Shown: piece by piece, positions 22,254 to 32,326 of the stretch
How positions within the stretch are numbered: the first letter of the stretch is position 1
How the letters are laid out: each line of letters begins with the position of its first letter
NCBI GenBank assembly: GCA_944321825.1
Contig: CALUMU010000006.1
Location: 108,126 to 163,191, forward strand
Direction: 5' to 3'
DNA: 55,066 nt
Source: Candidatus Amulumruptor caecigallinarius
Lineage (GTDB): Bacteria; Bacteroidota; Bacteroidia; Bacteroidales; Muribaculaceae
The notes under the pieces: generated by a model
What the model saw: only the letters and a program-made list of their open reading frames with translations
Databases searched by the model: none
What the model was told of the DNA's origin: nothing
Program-made: the position numbers and the translations under genes

Positions 22254-24662
22254 TTAGGGTTTCCACATAAGGCGGATGGGCATGTACTTGAAGACGGACT
22301 CGGCGGTGGGGGCCATGCCGCCGGAGCCGTTGGCGAAGCGTATCTGCACGAAGTTGACGCGGTTGCTGTAGACGTTGAGGTAGCGGAACCAGTATCCGAA
22401 TTCGGGACTCAGCGTCGGGTCGAAACCCTGTTCGCCAGCCACGAGTGTACTCGTCCAGATGTTGCCGTGGGTCTCGTATTTGTGCGATGTAGCTTCATAG
22501 TAGCCTCCGTGGGGGATATAGATTTGAGAGTATTCTCCATCGGCGGTGTTGATGATGCCGACACGGGCGGCCTCGCCGGTAGTGCCGGATACATTGCCAA
22601 TGTAGATACCCCATGCCGATATTTGAGTGTCGGTGGGTATTATGAAGTCGCTGACGTTGAGTTCGCCCAGTATGGTATTGGGGTTTGCGGTGCTGGTGGA
22701 TTTTGTCGTGGCAATCTTGAAGTATGCGCCGATGGCATCGGTATTGTCCTTGAAGCCGGCATAGGTGGATATATAGGGCTTGTTGGACGATGCTCCGAGG
22801 TTGCGATCAAGCATGTAGATGCTGCCTACCTTGACCACTTCGTAGTAGAACCAGCCTGTGATTTCACCGCCCTCGCGCTGGTAGGTTTCGGTGTCGGCGG
22901 TGAGTTCATGCATATAGCCGGTCTGGTAGAGCGGATAGACTATCTTGACTCCATCGGCGTTGGTGATGGTAAGCGAGCCTATCTCTATGTTGGGCTTGGA
23001 GGTTATATTTGCGGTTACTATATAATAGTCGGAATCTGTCGTTTTGTCGCAGGAGAAGTTGCCGGTACATGTGGCACCTTGGTCTCCGCTGAGTTGCGGA
23101 ATGCGGTACGTTACAGTGTATGCCGGGACTGCTGGGAATATCAGACCGTCGTTGCGGCCAGCTCCCGTATGGCTGTTTTCGGGCAGGAGACCCTTGCACT
23201 CGTTGTCAACGAAAGCGAACCAATCGTTGATAGTCTTGTCGTATCCCCTGTTCATAACCATCTTGACAGGACGGTTAGGGTCGCGCATGTAGTCGCGGCC
23301 GGCCTGGGTGATGTCGAGGGTGCGGGTGAGGTCGCCCGAACGCACGGTCAGCGTGGCTGTGCGTGGCTGGGTAGATTGGCTGTTTGGGCTTAGCGGTACA
23401 TTGAGGACGTAGGTAGTGACTGGCTCTTCGTCGCGCTCGTAAAAGTTGACCTCGAAGCTTGCCTCGTTGATGCCTGAAACATCTACCCATGCTGCTGCAT
23501 CGGCAGATACGGTGACTTCATATGGTTTGCCGGTGGATGCGTGTTTGCCGCTCCACGATGTTGCCACGTTGATTTGTGCAACCTCGGCATCCCATGTGAC
23601 TGTCACGTCGTCGCCCACGCCGAGCATGTAGTCGCGTGAGGCTATGATGTCGGTGATTTCGGGTGTCTTGTCGGTGATTTCTACGGTCAGGCGGTTGTCA
23701 GGCTCGGCTTTCAACGCCTCCTCTATGGTGGGCCAACCTTGGGCGCGTACCTCTTTGATGTTGACTATATAGTGGTGGTTGCGGATGACGTGTAGGGGTA
23801 TGTAGTGGAAGTTGCCGGGAGTTTCAGGGAAGCCGTTGACGTTGCCGGTGCGTTGGCGGAACGCTACGGTGTAGTAGCCTTTCACTCCGCCGTATGTGCC
23901 TTCGATGACGATGCGTCCGCGGACGTGGTAGTGTTCGGGCTGGCCCTCAACTTGGTCATCTTCGGGAGTCTCGAACACATAGAGCGAGGCATCTGTGCTT
24001 GTCAGGGTGGAATTGGCGGGATAGGTGGTGCCGCTGCCTATGGTGGGATCGGAGGGGTCGGTGTTCCATCCTGACGGGGCTACGGTGCCACGGTCGGCGG
24101 TGCCTGACACCGTGAATCCTGAGGCGGTGAAGCCGTCGGCTTCGTTTTTGATGCTCACGCGGGCAGTGTTGGGCATCAGGGTGAAAGTGGAGCCTTTGGT
24201 TATGATGTCCTTGAGGTCGGCGCGTCCCCACATCACTCCGGCGTTGACATCGGTGGTGACTGCATTGACCGGGTCGGTGACATCCGCGCCGATGGCGGCG
24301 TTTGTAATCAGATGCACCGATTTGGTGTTTTTGTGGATAGGCACGGTAATCTCGTGGGTGGCGGCGTTGGTGACCACCTCCGAGTAATCGAATGTCTTGT
24401 GGCTGAGATAGCCTCCGCCGGTGCCGGTCTGCGAGAAGCAGTAGACAGTCACCGTCGAGATTGCCGGGACTTCGGCATCGGCACGCGAGCCGAGGTTGAC
24501 CACCTGCTCGTCGGGAACCGATAGGGTCAGAGTCAGCTCCGACGGAGTCTCGCCGTCAAGACTGCTGGTGGCGGCTATGGGTTCGTTGTCGTCGGAGCAT
24601 CCGGCGAGTAAGAGGGCCGGGAGCGCGAACGCAAGTTTGTATATATGTCTGAGCGGTTTCAT
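22254..24662 (-). CDS. Large fimbria-associated lipoprotein with BACON-like domain
   Basis: 802 residues, starting at MKPLRHIYKLAFALPALLLA with lipobox Cys22; upstream in-frame codons overlap the previous gene and are ignored. The N-terminal half (about 45-330) resembles fimbrillin-like folds (VTVYCFSQTG, FTLMPNTARVSIKNEADGF). A BACON-like domain follows (about 335-455, ending RTATLTVRSGDLTRTLDITQ). The C-terminal 200 residues (VKVGSIYMLDRNLGASSN to MPIRLMWKP) resemble the major-paralogous domain of surface lipoproteins. The position at the distal end of the fimbrial operon suggests a tip or accessory subunit; this is inference. It follows the next gene by 37 bases. Confidence 0.75.
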   Translation of the reverse strand: MKPLRHIYKLAFALPALLLAGCSDDNEPIAATSSLDGETPSELTLTLSVPDEQVVNLGSRADAEVPAISTVTVYCFSQTGTGGGYLSHKTFDYSEVVTNAATHEITVPIHKNTKSVHLITNAAIGADVTDPVNAVTTDVNAGVMWGRADLKDIITKGSTFTLMPNTARVSIKNEADGFTASGFTVSGTADRGTVAPSGWNTDPSDPTIGSGTTYPANSTLTSTDASLYVFETPEDDQVEGQPEHYHVRGRIVIEGTYGGVKGYYTVAFRQRTGNVNGFPETPGNFHYIPLHVIRNHHYIVNIKEVRAQGWPTIEEALKAEPDNRLTVEITDKTPEITDIIASRDYMLGVGDDVTVTWDAEVAQINVATSWSGKHASTGKPYEVTVSADAAAWVDVSGINEASFEVNFYERDEEPVTTYVLNVPLSPNSQSTQPRTATLTVRSGDLTRTLDITQAGRDYMRDPNRPVKMVMNRGYDKTINDWFAFVDNECKGLLPENSHTGAGRNDGLIFPAVPAYTVTYRIPQLSGDQGATCTGNFSCDKTTDSDYYIVTANITSKPNIEIGSLTITNADGVKIVYPLYQTGYMHELTADTETYQREGGEITGWFYYEVVKVGSIYMLDRNLGASSNKPYISTYAGFKDNTDAIGAYFKIATTKSTSTANPNTILGELNVSDFIIPTDTQISAWGIYIGNVSGTTGEAARVGIINTADGEYSQIYIPHGGYYEATSHKYETHGNIWTSTLVAGEQGFDPTLSPEFGYWFRYLNVYSNRVNFVQIRFANGSGGMAPTAESVFKYMPIRLMWKP

Positions 24663-24699
24663 ATTTACGTTATGTCGGGTGTTAAGTAGCTGTTGAGTG

Positions 24700-27600
24700 T
24701 CACTGGGGCTTGCCGGCTTTCCAGACACCGTTTTCGTATGTGCCAACATGTCCTGAACTTGCAAACGAGCGGCCTCCGAAGAGCATCACGCCGCTTCCTC
24801 CTGTGGAAGGCTGCGAGGAGTATTCAGCCCAGTAGGCCCTGTTATCACCGTAATTTACCCACGACTTATTATTGAGCGTTGGGCTATCTGCCGTCTGGTT
24901 GTCATTGCCGGTGACATCTCCTGAATATCTTTTTATGATGGCTTGGCCGTTGGCATACTGTGACGGTATTTTGTATCTATACCAGGTGACTCCGTTTTCG
25001 GTCTTCCAGTAATCCATCTGCGGCGTGTTTGACCAGTTGTTGTTGTCTGTTGGGCTGTTCCACAAATAGATGTAAGGAGGATTGTACGGATTGTTGCCGT
25101 TGGCGCAATAGTACACATACTGCTCTGCCTCTGGCATGGATGACCCAGAGGTGAGTCCTGTGAGTTTGATGGCCTTTTCGTAGTCGCCGTGCGGGCATTT
25201 GAGCTTTATTTTGGTCACGTAATATGTCTTGCCGTTGATGTACTCGGTGGTCCAGTCGGAGGATTTCAGGGTGTATTTGATGGTCCACTGCTGCGGGTCG
25301 TTGAAAGTGACCTCGTTTTCGGCGACACCGTATGTGTGCCACCAGCCGGTTACCTGCTGGGTTGAGTATACGGTGAAGGTAACATCTTCCATATACGGCT
25401 TGTCGTCATATACGCGGTAATACGGTTCGGACGTAGGGTCGTAGACAAACCAGCCTTCGCGGTCTTCGAAGTCGAAGAGCGACAGACCCGGATCTAAGTG
25501 GTGGCTGGCACGGTGTGGCTCATAGCCGAGTTTGCCGTTTTTGTATGCGTAGAATATCATCAACGTCTTGCCCGGTTCGGGAGTCTTTCTCTCATTGTTG
25601 TGCAAAGTGGATGTCTGATTCTGAGCCAGATCGTAGTAATACCATCCGGGGTTGGTATTGTCGCCGGTCATGTACGGTGCTGGGAATGTTATTCCGTCGA
25701 CTGTCTCTCCTGTAGAACCATAGCCGGCTGTGAAGTGCCACGAGCCTGGAGTTGTGGTTCCGAGAGTCTCGCCCATCTGCGTGTAGATGTAGATGCGGTG
25801 GGAAGTGTTGGCAATGCTTGTCGAAGTATCATCTTGCCACCAGTCGTTCCAGTTGCGGCTTGACGATGCTGACGAGTAGCTGTTGTAGTCCTCTGCGGGC
25901 CAGCTGTTGTAGTTGCCGTAGAGGAATTCGCTTGTCGATGTGCCGCCATTATAGTGTATATAGTCATTGATGGCGCGGAAATAGATGCGGTAGTCGCCGA
26001 GAGGGGGCATTACCGTCACTTGTAGATCCTCCTTGAGGTTGTCATAACCTGGGGCTTCGGGGTATGCGCTGAAATAGTGGTATGTGGTGGTTAGAGGGTC
26101 ATTAAGGGCAGTTACTTCAATCTGTCCCTGCGAGTATGTAGCTTCGGTGGCAAATTCCAGCTTTAAGTTGGAGTTGGCGACATTGTCAGTGTACGAGTCT
26201 GTCCCGCCAGTGCGTGTTCGTGAGATTTTGACTTCGTCACGTTTGGCGAGGGTGGTTATGCGTATGCCGCCGAGATTGGTGGAGTACTCGTATATTTTTG
26301 CATTCATCCGCCCTTCATATTCAGTGTTCCACTGTATTTTGAGTTCCAGAGGGGTGATGATAAAAAACGGTTTGATGTCGTAGTGGACCTGTACGAGCTT
26401 GCGGATATTGCCGGCGGTGATGTAGCAGTCGGCGGTGCCTATCTGCTCGGATTCGGGGAGCGTGGTGATGTCGACGGCAGGGTTGACCTTGAAGGTTATC
26501 TTCTTGGCAACGTTGTCGAATATGGCGATGACGGCTGGATTTTGTGTCGTGGCGTTCGCGGGTAGGAGAGTTGTGCAGTCAAACTCCACGTCGCCACGGC
26601 CGTCGGTGTCGTAGGTGATGAAGTCATCTTCGAGCGACTTGACGGAGACTTCGGTTTTGGAGAGGGTGAGGTAGGTGTGTACCATCTCGACAGGGAGATA
26701 TTCATCTTCCCAGTCTTTGGCTATGATGGTAGCATCGAGTTCGGCTTCGCCGAGGCTCTTGATTTTTGCTATCACCTCGTAATATGTGCCGCGAGGTAGC
26801 TCCTTGCTGTCCTCGTCGCCGTCATGGCCACCGAGGGGTATGGTGTAGGCGCAGCGCACATTGCCGGGCTGTCCGTAGGCATCGGTAACAGTGGATGCAA
26901 TCTTGATGGTGGTCTGAGAGTCGGCGGCATATCGCTCAGGCAGGTAGAGGTAGCCCTCGTAGGCCCACTGCCCGGCGGGCTGCGATGGTGAGTCTACCTT
27001 GCCGGATACGTTGATGACGTTGAGGCCGGTCTTGCCGGCATTGTCCTGATTTTCGGTGTAGGAGTCGTAATATGCGCCGTTGCCGCTGACACCGTCGCGG
27101 GTGTCGGCATGGGTGGTCTTGTTGGTCACCAAGTAGGCGGATTTTGCAACATTGTCGACTGTGACGCTGTTGATGACCATGCCGTTGTCGCCGAAGATGT
27201 CCTGATTGAACGTCTTGTCAAACAGCAGGTCGTACTTGACCTTGACGCAGGCAAATTTGAGCGAGAGAGTGGCTACGGCAGGGTTGGTGGTTGCCGACGA
27301 GGGAATGGTCACGGCTGCCGAAGGCTCGTAGACCATGGGGAGGTTGCCGGCACGGAGCTCATTGTCGCCGTCGAGGTTGATGATTACATCCCTGAGTGCC
27401 TGCTCGCTTGAGATGGATGCAACATAATCTTCAAGGTTCGCCACGAGATATATGCGGTAGTCGCCGGGGAGGATGTCGCGGATCTCGTATATGGCTGTTT
27501 TTTGGGGGCTGAGGGGCATCTCCGACGGGATGAGCAGGGCGCGGTTGACCACCGGGGTGCCGTTGGTCGAGAACGCGATCAGGCGGAGTGAATTGATCCG

Positions 27601-27840
27601 GGTCTCGTCGGCGGTGGGTGTCATCTCAGGACCGTCGGCGCGGGTGCCGGTGTCGGTTGATGTCTCCATCGACTGAGGCACGGCGAGGTTGATGACGAGC
27701 TGCGTGCCCGGAGTCGCCGACTCCACGGAGCGGGGCGCGTCGATCTCCTCGTTGGAGCAGCCGGTCATCGCAGCCGCACCGCCCATGAGGGCTGCGGAAG
27801 CTATCAGCGCGTGGATATGTTGTCGTATGTGGCGCATCAT
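24700..27840 (-). CDS. Very large fimbria-associated lipoprotein with CBM26-like C-terminus
   Basis: 1046 residues. The lipoprotein signal peptide ends at Cys28 (AMTGCSNEE). The N-terminal part (about 40-330) follows the fimbrillin/Mfa-like plan (INSLRLIAFSTNGTPVVN, LPGDYRIYLVANLEDY, LSLKFACVKVKYDLLF). The middle (about 390-700) is a run of beta domains. Near the C-terminus YYCANGNNPYNPPYIYLWN followed by WYRYKIPSQYANGQAIIK resembles starch-binding CBM26-type modules. That suggests an adhesive tip that can bind a glycan; the ligand is not known. It starts 60 bases after the Mfa2 gene ends. Confidence 0.72.
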   Translation of the reverse strand: MMRHIRQHIHALIASAALMGGAAAMTGCSNEEIDAPRSVESATPGTQLVINLAVPQSMETSTDTGTRADGPEMTPTADETRINSLRLIAFSTNGTPVVNRALLIPSEMPLSPQKTAIYEIRDILPGDYRIYLVANLEDYVASISSEQALRDVIINLDGDNELRAGNLPMVYEPSAAVTIPSSATTNPAVATLSLKFACVKVKYDLLFDKTFNQDIFGDNGMVINSVTVDNVAKSAYLVTNKTTHADTRDGVSGNGAYYDSYTENQDNAGKTGLNVINVSGKVDSPSQPAGQWAYEGYLYLPERYAADSQTTIKIASTVTDAYGQPGNVRCAYTIPLGGHDGDEDSKELPRGTYYEVIAKIKSLGEAELDATIIAKDWEDEYLPVEMVHTYLTLSKTEVSVKSLEDDFITYDTDGRGDVEFDCTTLLPANATTQNPAVIAIFDNVAKKITFKVNPAVDITTLPESEQIGTADCYITAGNIRKLVQVHYDIKPFFIITPLELKIQWNTEYEGRMNAKIYEYSTNLGGIRITTLAKRDEVKISRTRTGGTDSYTDNVANSNLKLEFATEATYSQGQIEVTALNDPLTTTYHYFSAYPEAPGYDNLKEDLQVTVMPPLGDYRIYFRAINDYIHYNGGTSTSEFLYGNYNSWPAEDYNSYSSASSSRNWNDWWQDDTSTSIANTSHRIYIYTQMGETLGTTTPGSWHFTAGYGSTGETVDGITFPAPYMTGDNTNPGWYYYDLAQNQTSTLHNNERKTPEPGKTLMIFYAYKNGKLGYEPHRASHHLDPGLSLFDFEDREGWFVYDPTSEPYYRVYDDKPYMEDVTFTVYSTQQVTGWWHTYGVAENEVTFNDPQQWTIKYTLKSSDWTTEYINGKTYYVTKIKLKCPHGDYEKAIKLTGLTSGSSMPEAEQYVYYCANGNNPYNPPYIYLWNSPTDNNNWSNTPQMDYWKTENGVTWYRYKIPSQYANGQAIIKRYSGDVTGNDNQTADSPTLNNKSWVNYGDNRAYWAEYSSQPSTGGSGVMLFGGRSFASSGHVGTYENGVWKAGKPQ

Positions 27841-27900
27841 AAGTGAGGGTTAGATGTGTGATTGATATAGCAAGAGGGGTAAGTAGGGGGTGTGATGGTG

Positions 27901-29013
27901 TCAGTGGAGTTCTTCGTTTTGTACACGTTTAGTCCATGAGAGGATGTTGACCTTGACCATGGCGTATTTCCAGATGTTATCGTCGAGATAGAGGGCGAGG
28001 TCGTAGTCGTATTCGCGGTCCAAGTATTCCTGCTGGGACCAGTTATGCGGAGCGAACGCGTCACGGCCTTGGGCGAGGAGAGCTACAAAGTCGATCTGCG
28101 TTTCGTGGCTTGTTATCTTGTTGCGGATGTGGAGTGTGGGGCGGTCGGCTTCGGAGCTTCCGTAGATGAATCGGGGCAGTCCGAGGGTCATGTGGCCGAA
28201 AGCTTTGCCTGACTCGTCCTTGTCGTTCCATCGGTTGTAGGGGTGGAATGTCAGCGGGATGGCATCGGCGGTGTAGTTGCCGTATATGTCGAATTTCGAC
28301 GTGCCGGTGGGGTATGTGACCCAGAGGTCGTAGTCGTCGATGTTGAGAGCGGTGGGGAAGTCGGTCTGGTGGAACGAGATGTGCACATTGTTGGTAAGGC
28401 GCATCAGGGGGATTGTCGCCTCGACGTAAGAGTCGGGCTGCTGAGGTTCGCCCTCAGCGATGGAGGGGGGCTCGGGGATGACCAATTCGCGGGCCTCCAT
28501 GGAGGTCCATATGGTGTCGATCAGCACCCCGGCATTGTTGACGATGCCTGACTCGTTGTCAAGCACACGGGCGAAAGCGTCGATGCGGTCTCCTGAAGTC
28601 AGAGCCTGACGGCGGAATTTTGCACCCGCGCCATCGAGCGATTTCTCGTAGCCCAAGGGATTGCCCTCGGCCACGGCGTAGACAGTGTATTTGCCCGGAG
28701 TGAGGTCGAGGTCTATCTGGAATCCTGGGGATTTCAGCGAGTTGTTGGTGTCGTGGTTGGTCCGTTCGATCTGTTGAATCAGCCCACCCGTACTGTCAAA
28801 CACGTACAGCGTCACAGCACCCACATGGTCGTTAAACATGTCCTTCGTCGAGGTGTTGTAGTCGTAGACGAATTTAACACTCGTATGGGTAGAGGGTCGG
28901 GTAGCACAGTCCTCGAGGTCATCGTGCATGAGGCCGCAGCCGGTCATCGAAGCCGCCAGCATGAGCGATGCAAGAGTCGGGAAGAGGCACCTTTTGCCGT
29001 TAAGTGTTTTCAT
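27901..29013 (-). CDS. FimB/Mfa2-family fimbrial anchor lipoprotein
   Basis: 370 residues from MKTLNGKRCLFPTLASLML, with lipobox Cys26 (SMTGCGLM). The Mfa2 signature is clear: DDLEDC, VKFVYDYNTSTKDMFNDHVG, VTLYVFDSTGGLI. In Porphyromonas this family anchors the fimbria to the outer membrane and limits its length. The C-terminus VNILSWTKRVQNEELH is very close to that of the major subunit next door, as expected if both use the same donor strand. A strong hairpin lies between it and the major-subunit gene. Confidence 0.9.
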   Translation of the reverse strand: MKTLNGKRCLFPTLASLMLAASMTGCGLMHDDLEDCATRPSTHTSVKFVYDYNTSTKDMFNDHVGAVTLYVFDSTGGLIQQIERTNHDTNNSLKSPGFQIDLDLTPGKYTVYAVAEGNPLGYEKSLDGAGAKFRRQALTSGDRIDAFARVLDNESGIVNNAGVLIDTIWTSMEARELVIPEPPSIAEGEPQQPDSYVEATIPLMRLTNNVHISFHQTDFPTALNIDDYDLWVTYPTGTSKFDIYGNYTADAIPLTFHPYNRWNDKDESGKAFGHMTLGLPRFIYGSSEADRPTLHIRNKITSHETQIDFVALLAQGRDAFAPHNWSQQEYLDREYDYDLALYLDDNIWKYAMVKVNILSWTKRVQNEELH

Positions 29014-29016
29014 ATT

Positions 29017-29085
29017 GAGTAAAAGAAAGAGGGTGTCGCAGAACCAGTGTGGTATTGCAGTTCCATGGGTCTGCAACACCCTCTT
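29017..29085 (-). terminator. Intra-operon hairpin between mfa1- and mfa2-like genes
   Basis: On the minus strand AAGAGGGTGTTGCAGA (29085-29070) pairs with TCTGCGACACCCTCTT (29042-29027), 15 of 16 bases, followed by TTTCTTTTAC (29028-29019). It sits 74 bases after the major-subunit stop and just before the anchor start. It would end most transcripts after the major subunit while letting some continue. Confidence 0.65.
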
Positions 29086-29159
29086 AAACTTTAGATTTTG
29101 CCGGCTTTGTAATCCGGCTGTTATTGTTGAATAATATTGACTTGTAGTTCGCGTGGGGA

Positions 29160-30791
29160 TTAGAGGTCTACGTTCTGTACGCGCTTAGCCCAGGCAAGGA
29201 CGTTGACTTCGACCTGGATGTAGTAATCGTTTTCGTCATCGGGGGTGTCATGCTTGATGTCGGGTACATCGGGTGAACCGGGATTGGATACAGACAGCAC
29301 GTTGAGCTCGTACCAGTTGTTGCGGACCATGCCGTAGCGGCCGAGGTACTTCTCGTTGTCCCCGCCGTATGTGGGGTCGCCGATGTTCCAGGGGCAGTCT
29401 GCGTCGCCGAAGTGCTTGATGCGGGCGATGTAGTACACCTGACCATTGAAATATGTTGCGATGCTCTTATCGGATGCGCTTGACAATCCGAGTTCGGTAG
29501 CGATCTTTGCATAGACATCGTCTGAAACGCGAACGTCGGCTTTTTTGATGTCGATTTCAGAGAGTGCGTGGAAGCCTTTAGCTGTTGCTACTGAGCCGAG
29601 GTCGACAGTAACATCGGTGTCGTTTTGAAGGACATCTTGAGCCTTGGCTAAAACCTGCTTTTGAAGGTTGTCCTGACTCCACAGTTGGGTGCTTGAGCCG
29701 ATTTTGTAGAAATTCTCGTTTTCAGGGATGCCGTTGGGACGATAAGTGCCTTTGAGGACTACGCGGGTGGTCTGGCCCTGCATCATGTGGTTGACATCGA
29801 AAGTGTTTTCCAGACAATAAGCCTTAGCAGGGGCAGATGTTATGGCAGAAGCGTCGATTACGTTGAAGTTACCTTCTGTAGTTTCCTGATCAAGTATGTT
29901 GTTAGAGTAGTTGGGGTCTTTGGCCCAAAACACGCGTGCAAACTGAGTGCCTCCGAAGAAGCGGTCTTCGCTCCATATTCCGGCGTAGTCGGTTGTCAGA
30001 CCTTCAGTAACCTGTACGGGATAGGTGGTCTTGTTGGTGATGTCGAGAGCCCAAGCATCGATAGTCACTTTATCTGATGTATATGCTGCGCCAGTGGGGG
30101 TGTATGCCTCAGATGAAGTTATCACTGTCACCTTGGCTGTAGCACGCTGCACGTGGATAGTGGCGGCAGAGCCGGAGATAGCGGATTCAGATTGGGCGAT
30201 CTTGCTCTTGTCAATCTGTACGAGCACTGCCGGTTCGGCGGAGGTTGACACATACTTGGCAGCATTGGTCATGGTCAGGTAGCTCTTGCCGTCCTTTGAG
30301 AGAATCATGCCGCTGTTCTGGGGAGTCTTAGACCAGGCTCCGAAAGTCTGGCCTGCCGAGGGGAATTGGAATGTGTTGTCGTAGTTGAGCACGATGACTG
30401 CGGCATAAGTTGACGCGTCGGTCAGATTGATGTTGCTCAACTCGGCTACGGTAGATGACGTTGTGGTGATTTCGCCGGTGGTAGCTGAGGTCCAGTTCAT
30501 GCCCAGGAGTTCGGCAGTGCATACGAATGTAGCCTCTGCTTCAGTGCCTGCTTCTTTGAACACGATAATTTTACCGTTGGTAACGGCATACTCATCGGCT
30601 GTGCCCTCTTGATAGGAGTCGATGGCACGAGATGCAGAAGCCTGTGGCAGCTTGATGTCAAATTGTGCGAAGCCGGTCGATGTGGCGGCATCCTGATTGT
30701 CGGAAGCCGCGTTGGTGGCGGGTTCGTCGCTGCTGCAGGAAGCCATCATCACGGCTCCGGCTGCAAGCAATGCATACTTTGTAAGTTTCAT
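29160..30791 (-). CDS. Mfa1-family major fimbrial subunit
   Basis: 543 residues. Lipoprotein signal with Cys19 (VMMASCSSDEP). The N-terminal fimbrillin domain has STGFAQFDIKLPQASASRA, which includes the Arg where gingipain-like proteases cut in known fimbrillins, and GKIIVFKEAGTEAEA. The C-terminal Mfa1 domain has GMVRNNWYELNVLSVSNPG and ends VEVNVLAWAKRVQNVDL. By family knowledge this lipoprotein is exported, trimmed and polymerised into the fimbrial shaft. It is cotranscribed with the upstream DUF3575/DUF3868 genes; no separate promoter was seen. Confidence 0.9.
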   Translation of the reverse strand: MKLTKYALLAAGAVMMASCSSDEPATNAASDNQDAATSTGFAQFDIKLPQASASRAIDSYQEGTADEYAVTNGKIIVFKEAGTEAEATFVCTAELLGMNWTSATTGEITTTSSTVAELSNINLTDASTYAAVIVLNYDNTFQFPSAGQTFGAWSKTPQNSGMILSKDGKSYLTMTNAAKYVSTSAEPAVLVQIDKSKIAQSESAISGSAATIHVQRATAKVTVITSSEAYTPTGAAYTSDKVTIDAWALDITNKTTYPVQVTEGLTTDYAGIWSEDRFFGGTQFARVFWAKDPNYSNNILDQETTEGNFNVIDASAITSAPAKAYCLENTFDVNHMMQGQTTRVVLKGTYRPNGIPENENFYKIGSSTQLWSQDNLQKQVLAKAQDVLQNDTDVTVDLGSVATAKGFHALSEIDIKKADVRVSDDVYAKIATELGLSSASDKSIATYFNGQVYYIARIKHFGDADCPWNIGDPTYGGDNEKYLGRYGMVRNNWYELNVLSVSNPGSPDVPDIKHDTPDDENDYYIQVEVNVLAWAKRVQNVDL

Positions 30792-30856
30792 AAAGTAAGT
30801 GGATTGGAAAATGGTTTATGATTTAGTTGGATTTATAAATTGTTTTGTGAGTGGAG

Positions 30857-32308
30857 TTACCGGTTTTGCTTGGCGAGGCGGCGCAGGCGTTCGAGGATCT
30901 GCAGGTTGGTGTCGGCAGATGCTATGCCGGCCTCGCGGGCTTCGTTGAAGTAACGCTCTGCCTCGTCGTACTGGCCACGGTTCATGGCGAGTACACCGCG
31001 GGCGTGTGACGCTTCGGGGGTGTTGCCGGCCTTGCGCAGGTAAGAGTCCGCTTTGTCCCAGTTTTGCTCGTTGAGGGCGGCACAAGCGGCGTTGAGGTTG
31101 GCGGTCTCGTCGTCGGGATATGTCTTTACGGCGATATCCATGATTTCGTTAAATTCCTGCGAGCCGGGCTCCATGGTCTGCGCCACGAGGAACATCTCGT
31201 TGAGGCTCACTTGCTTGGGCGACTTGTACATTATCTCTTTGGTCTCATCGACTGTGAATGGACGCACCACGTAGCTCACCGTGTAGTCGGAGTGGCGCAG
31301 TCCGGGGTACCAGTTTTTGAGCATGAACTGGTAGGTCTGGGGGAAGCGGCGGCGTATCTCGTGGTCCTTGGCATCAGGGTCCATTGCAGTGTCGTCGATG
31401 AGGGCGAGGATTTCCTGCTTCTCTTTGAGGTCGCTGCCCTCGACGAGGCGGCGCAGGCCGTCCCAGTCCTCGGGGGTGGCATTAGAGGTGAAAATATCCT
31501 CGGGTAGGGTGTAGAGGCTGCGGACATACTCCTTGAGCGAGGCTGCACGGCCGTTGGCGAGACGGGTGTTGTTGTCATAGGGGCCTTCGGGCGAAGCATA
31601 GCCGTGGATGTTGATTTCGGTGATCGACACGTTGGGGTCGTTCTTGACAAGGTCGATGGTAGCTACGATTTTGGCTATCTCCTTGCGGTTGCCACGGTAG
31701 TCGGGGAGGATGTTGGTCTTGTTGACCACATAGTCCACGAAAGCCGAACCCTTCTCGGCGCGGGCCTTGACGGCCTCGGCTTTGGGGGTGACGAAAGTCA
31801 TGGACGGCTTTGGGGCGGGGCGGTTGTCAAATTCGCTTACGGGTATGCGGTCCTGGCTCTGGAGGTCGCCGCAGCCGCAGACATCTTCGGCAAGATAGAG
31901 TTTGGAGTAGTTCATCCAGTCGGCAAAAGTGGCGGCAGCGTTGAAGTTGACGGTCTGCGAGGTGCCGTTGTGGCGGCGCACAGTGGTGGTGGCATCGGCG
32001 ATGCGTCGGCCGGGTTCGCGCTCCTCTTTGAGGGCTACGTTGCGTCCGTTGACCACAATCTTGCCGAAAGCTATCGAGTCGTTTTCACCCACGAGTATGG
32101 GGGTGTAGATAATTTGCTGGTCGCGTTTGAGCTTGAGGTCGGTCAGGTCGAGGTCAAAGTAGATTTTCATCTCTCCGCTTTCGCGTGCCATGTCGATGTT
32201 GGCAAACTTCACTGCCTGAAGCGAGGTCTGGTTTTTCTGACCTGCCATGGCAGCGGGGGCTATGGCGGCAGCGGCTATCAGTCCGAGTGCTATATGTCTG
32301 ATATTCAT
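30857..32308 (-). CDS. DUF3868/OmpA-type periplasmic protein with TPR-like tail
   Basis: 483 residues. The signal peptide (about 1-22) leads to a DUF3868 domain (about 25-140, with MARESGEMKIYFDLDLTDLK). An OmpA-like segment follows (about 190-260, ITEINIHGYASPEGPYDNNT), then a helical TPR-like region at the C-terminus (about 385-480, EQNWDKADSYLRKAGNTPEA). DUF3868 and DUF3575 proteins sit beside Mfa-type fimbrial genes in many Bacteroidales, where they are thought to form part of the envelope machinery. It begins 18 bases after the DUF3575 gene. Confidence 0.87.
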   Translation of the reverse strand: MNIRHIALGLIAAAAIAPAAMAGQKNQTSLQAVKFANIDMARESGEMKIYFDLDLTDLKLKRDQQIIYTPILVGENDSIAFGKIVVNGRNVALKEEREPGRRIADATTTVRRHNGTSQTVNFNAAATFADWMNYSKLYLAEDVCGCGDLQSQDRIPVSEFDNRPAPKPSMTFVTPKAEAVKARAEKGSAFVDYVVNKTNILPDYRGNRKEIAKIVATIDLVKNDPNVSITEINIHGYASPEGPYDNNTRLANGRAASLKEYVRSLYTLPEDIFTSNATPEDWDGLRRLVEGSDLKEKQEILALIDDTAMDPDAKDHEIRRRFPQTYQFMLKNWYPGLRHSDYTVSYVVRPFTVDETKEIMYKSPKQVSLNEMFLVAQTMEPGSQEFNEIMDIAVKTYPDDETANLNAACAALNEQNWDKADSYLRKAGNTPEASHARGVLAMNRGQYDEAERYFNEAREAGIASADTNLQILERLRRLAKQNR

Positions 32309-32326
32309 GATGGTAAGCTATGTGTG

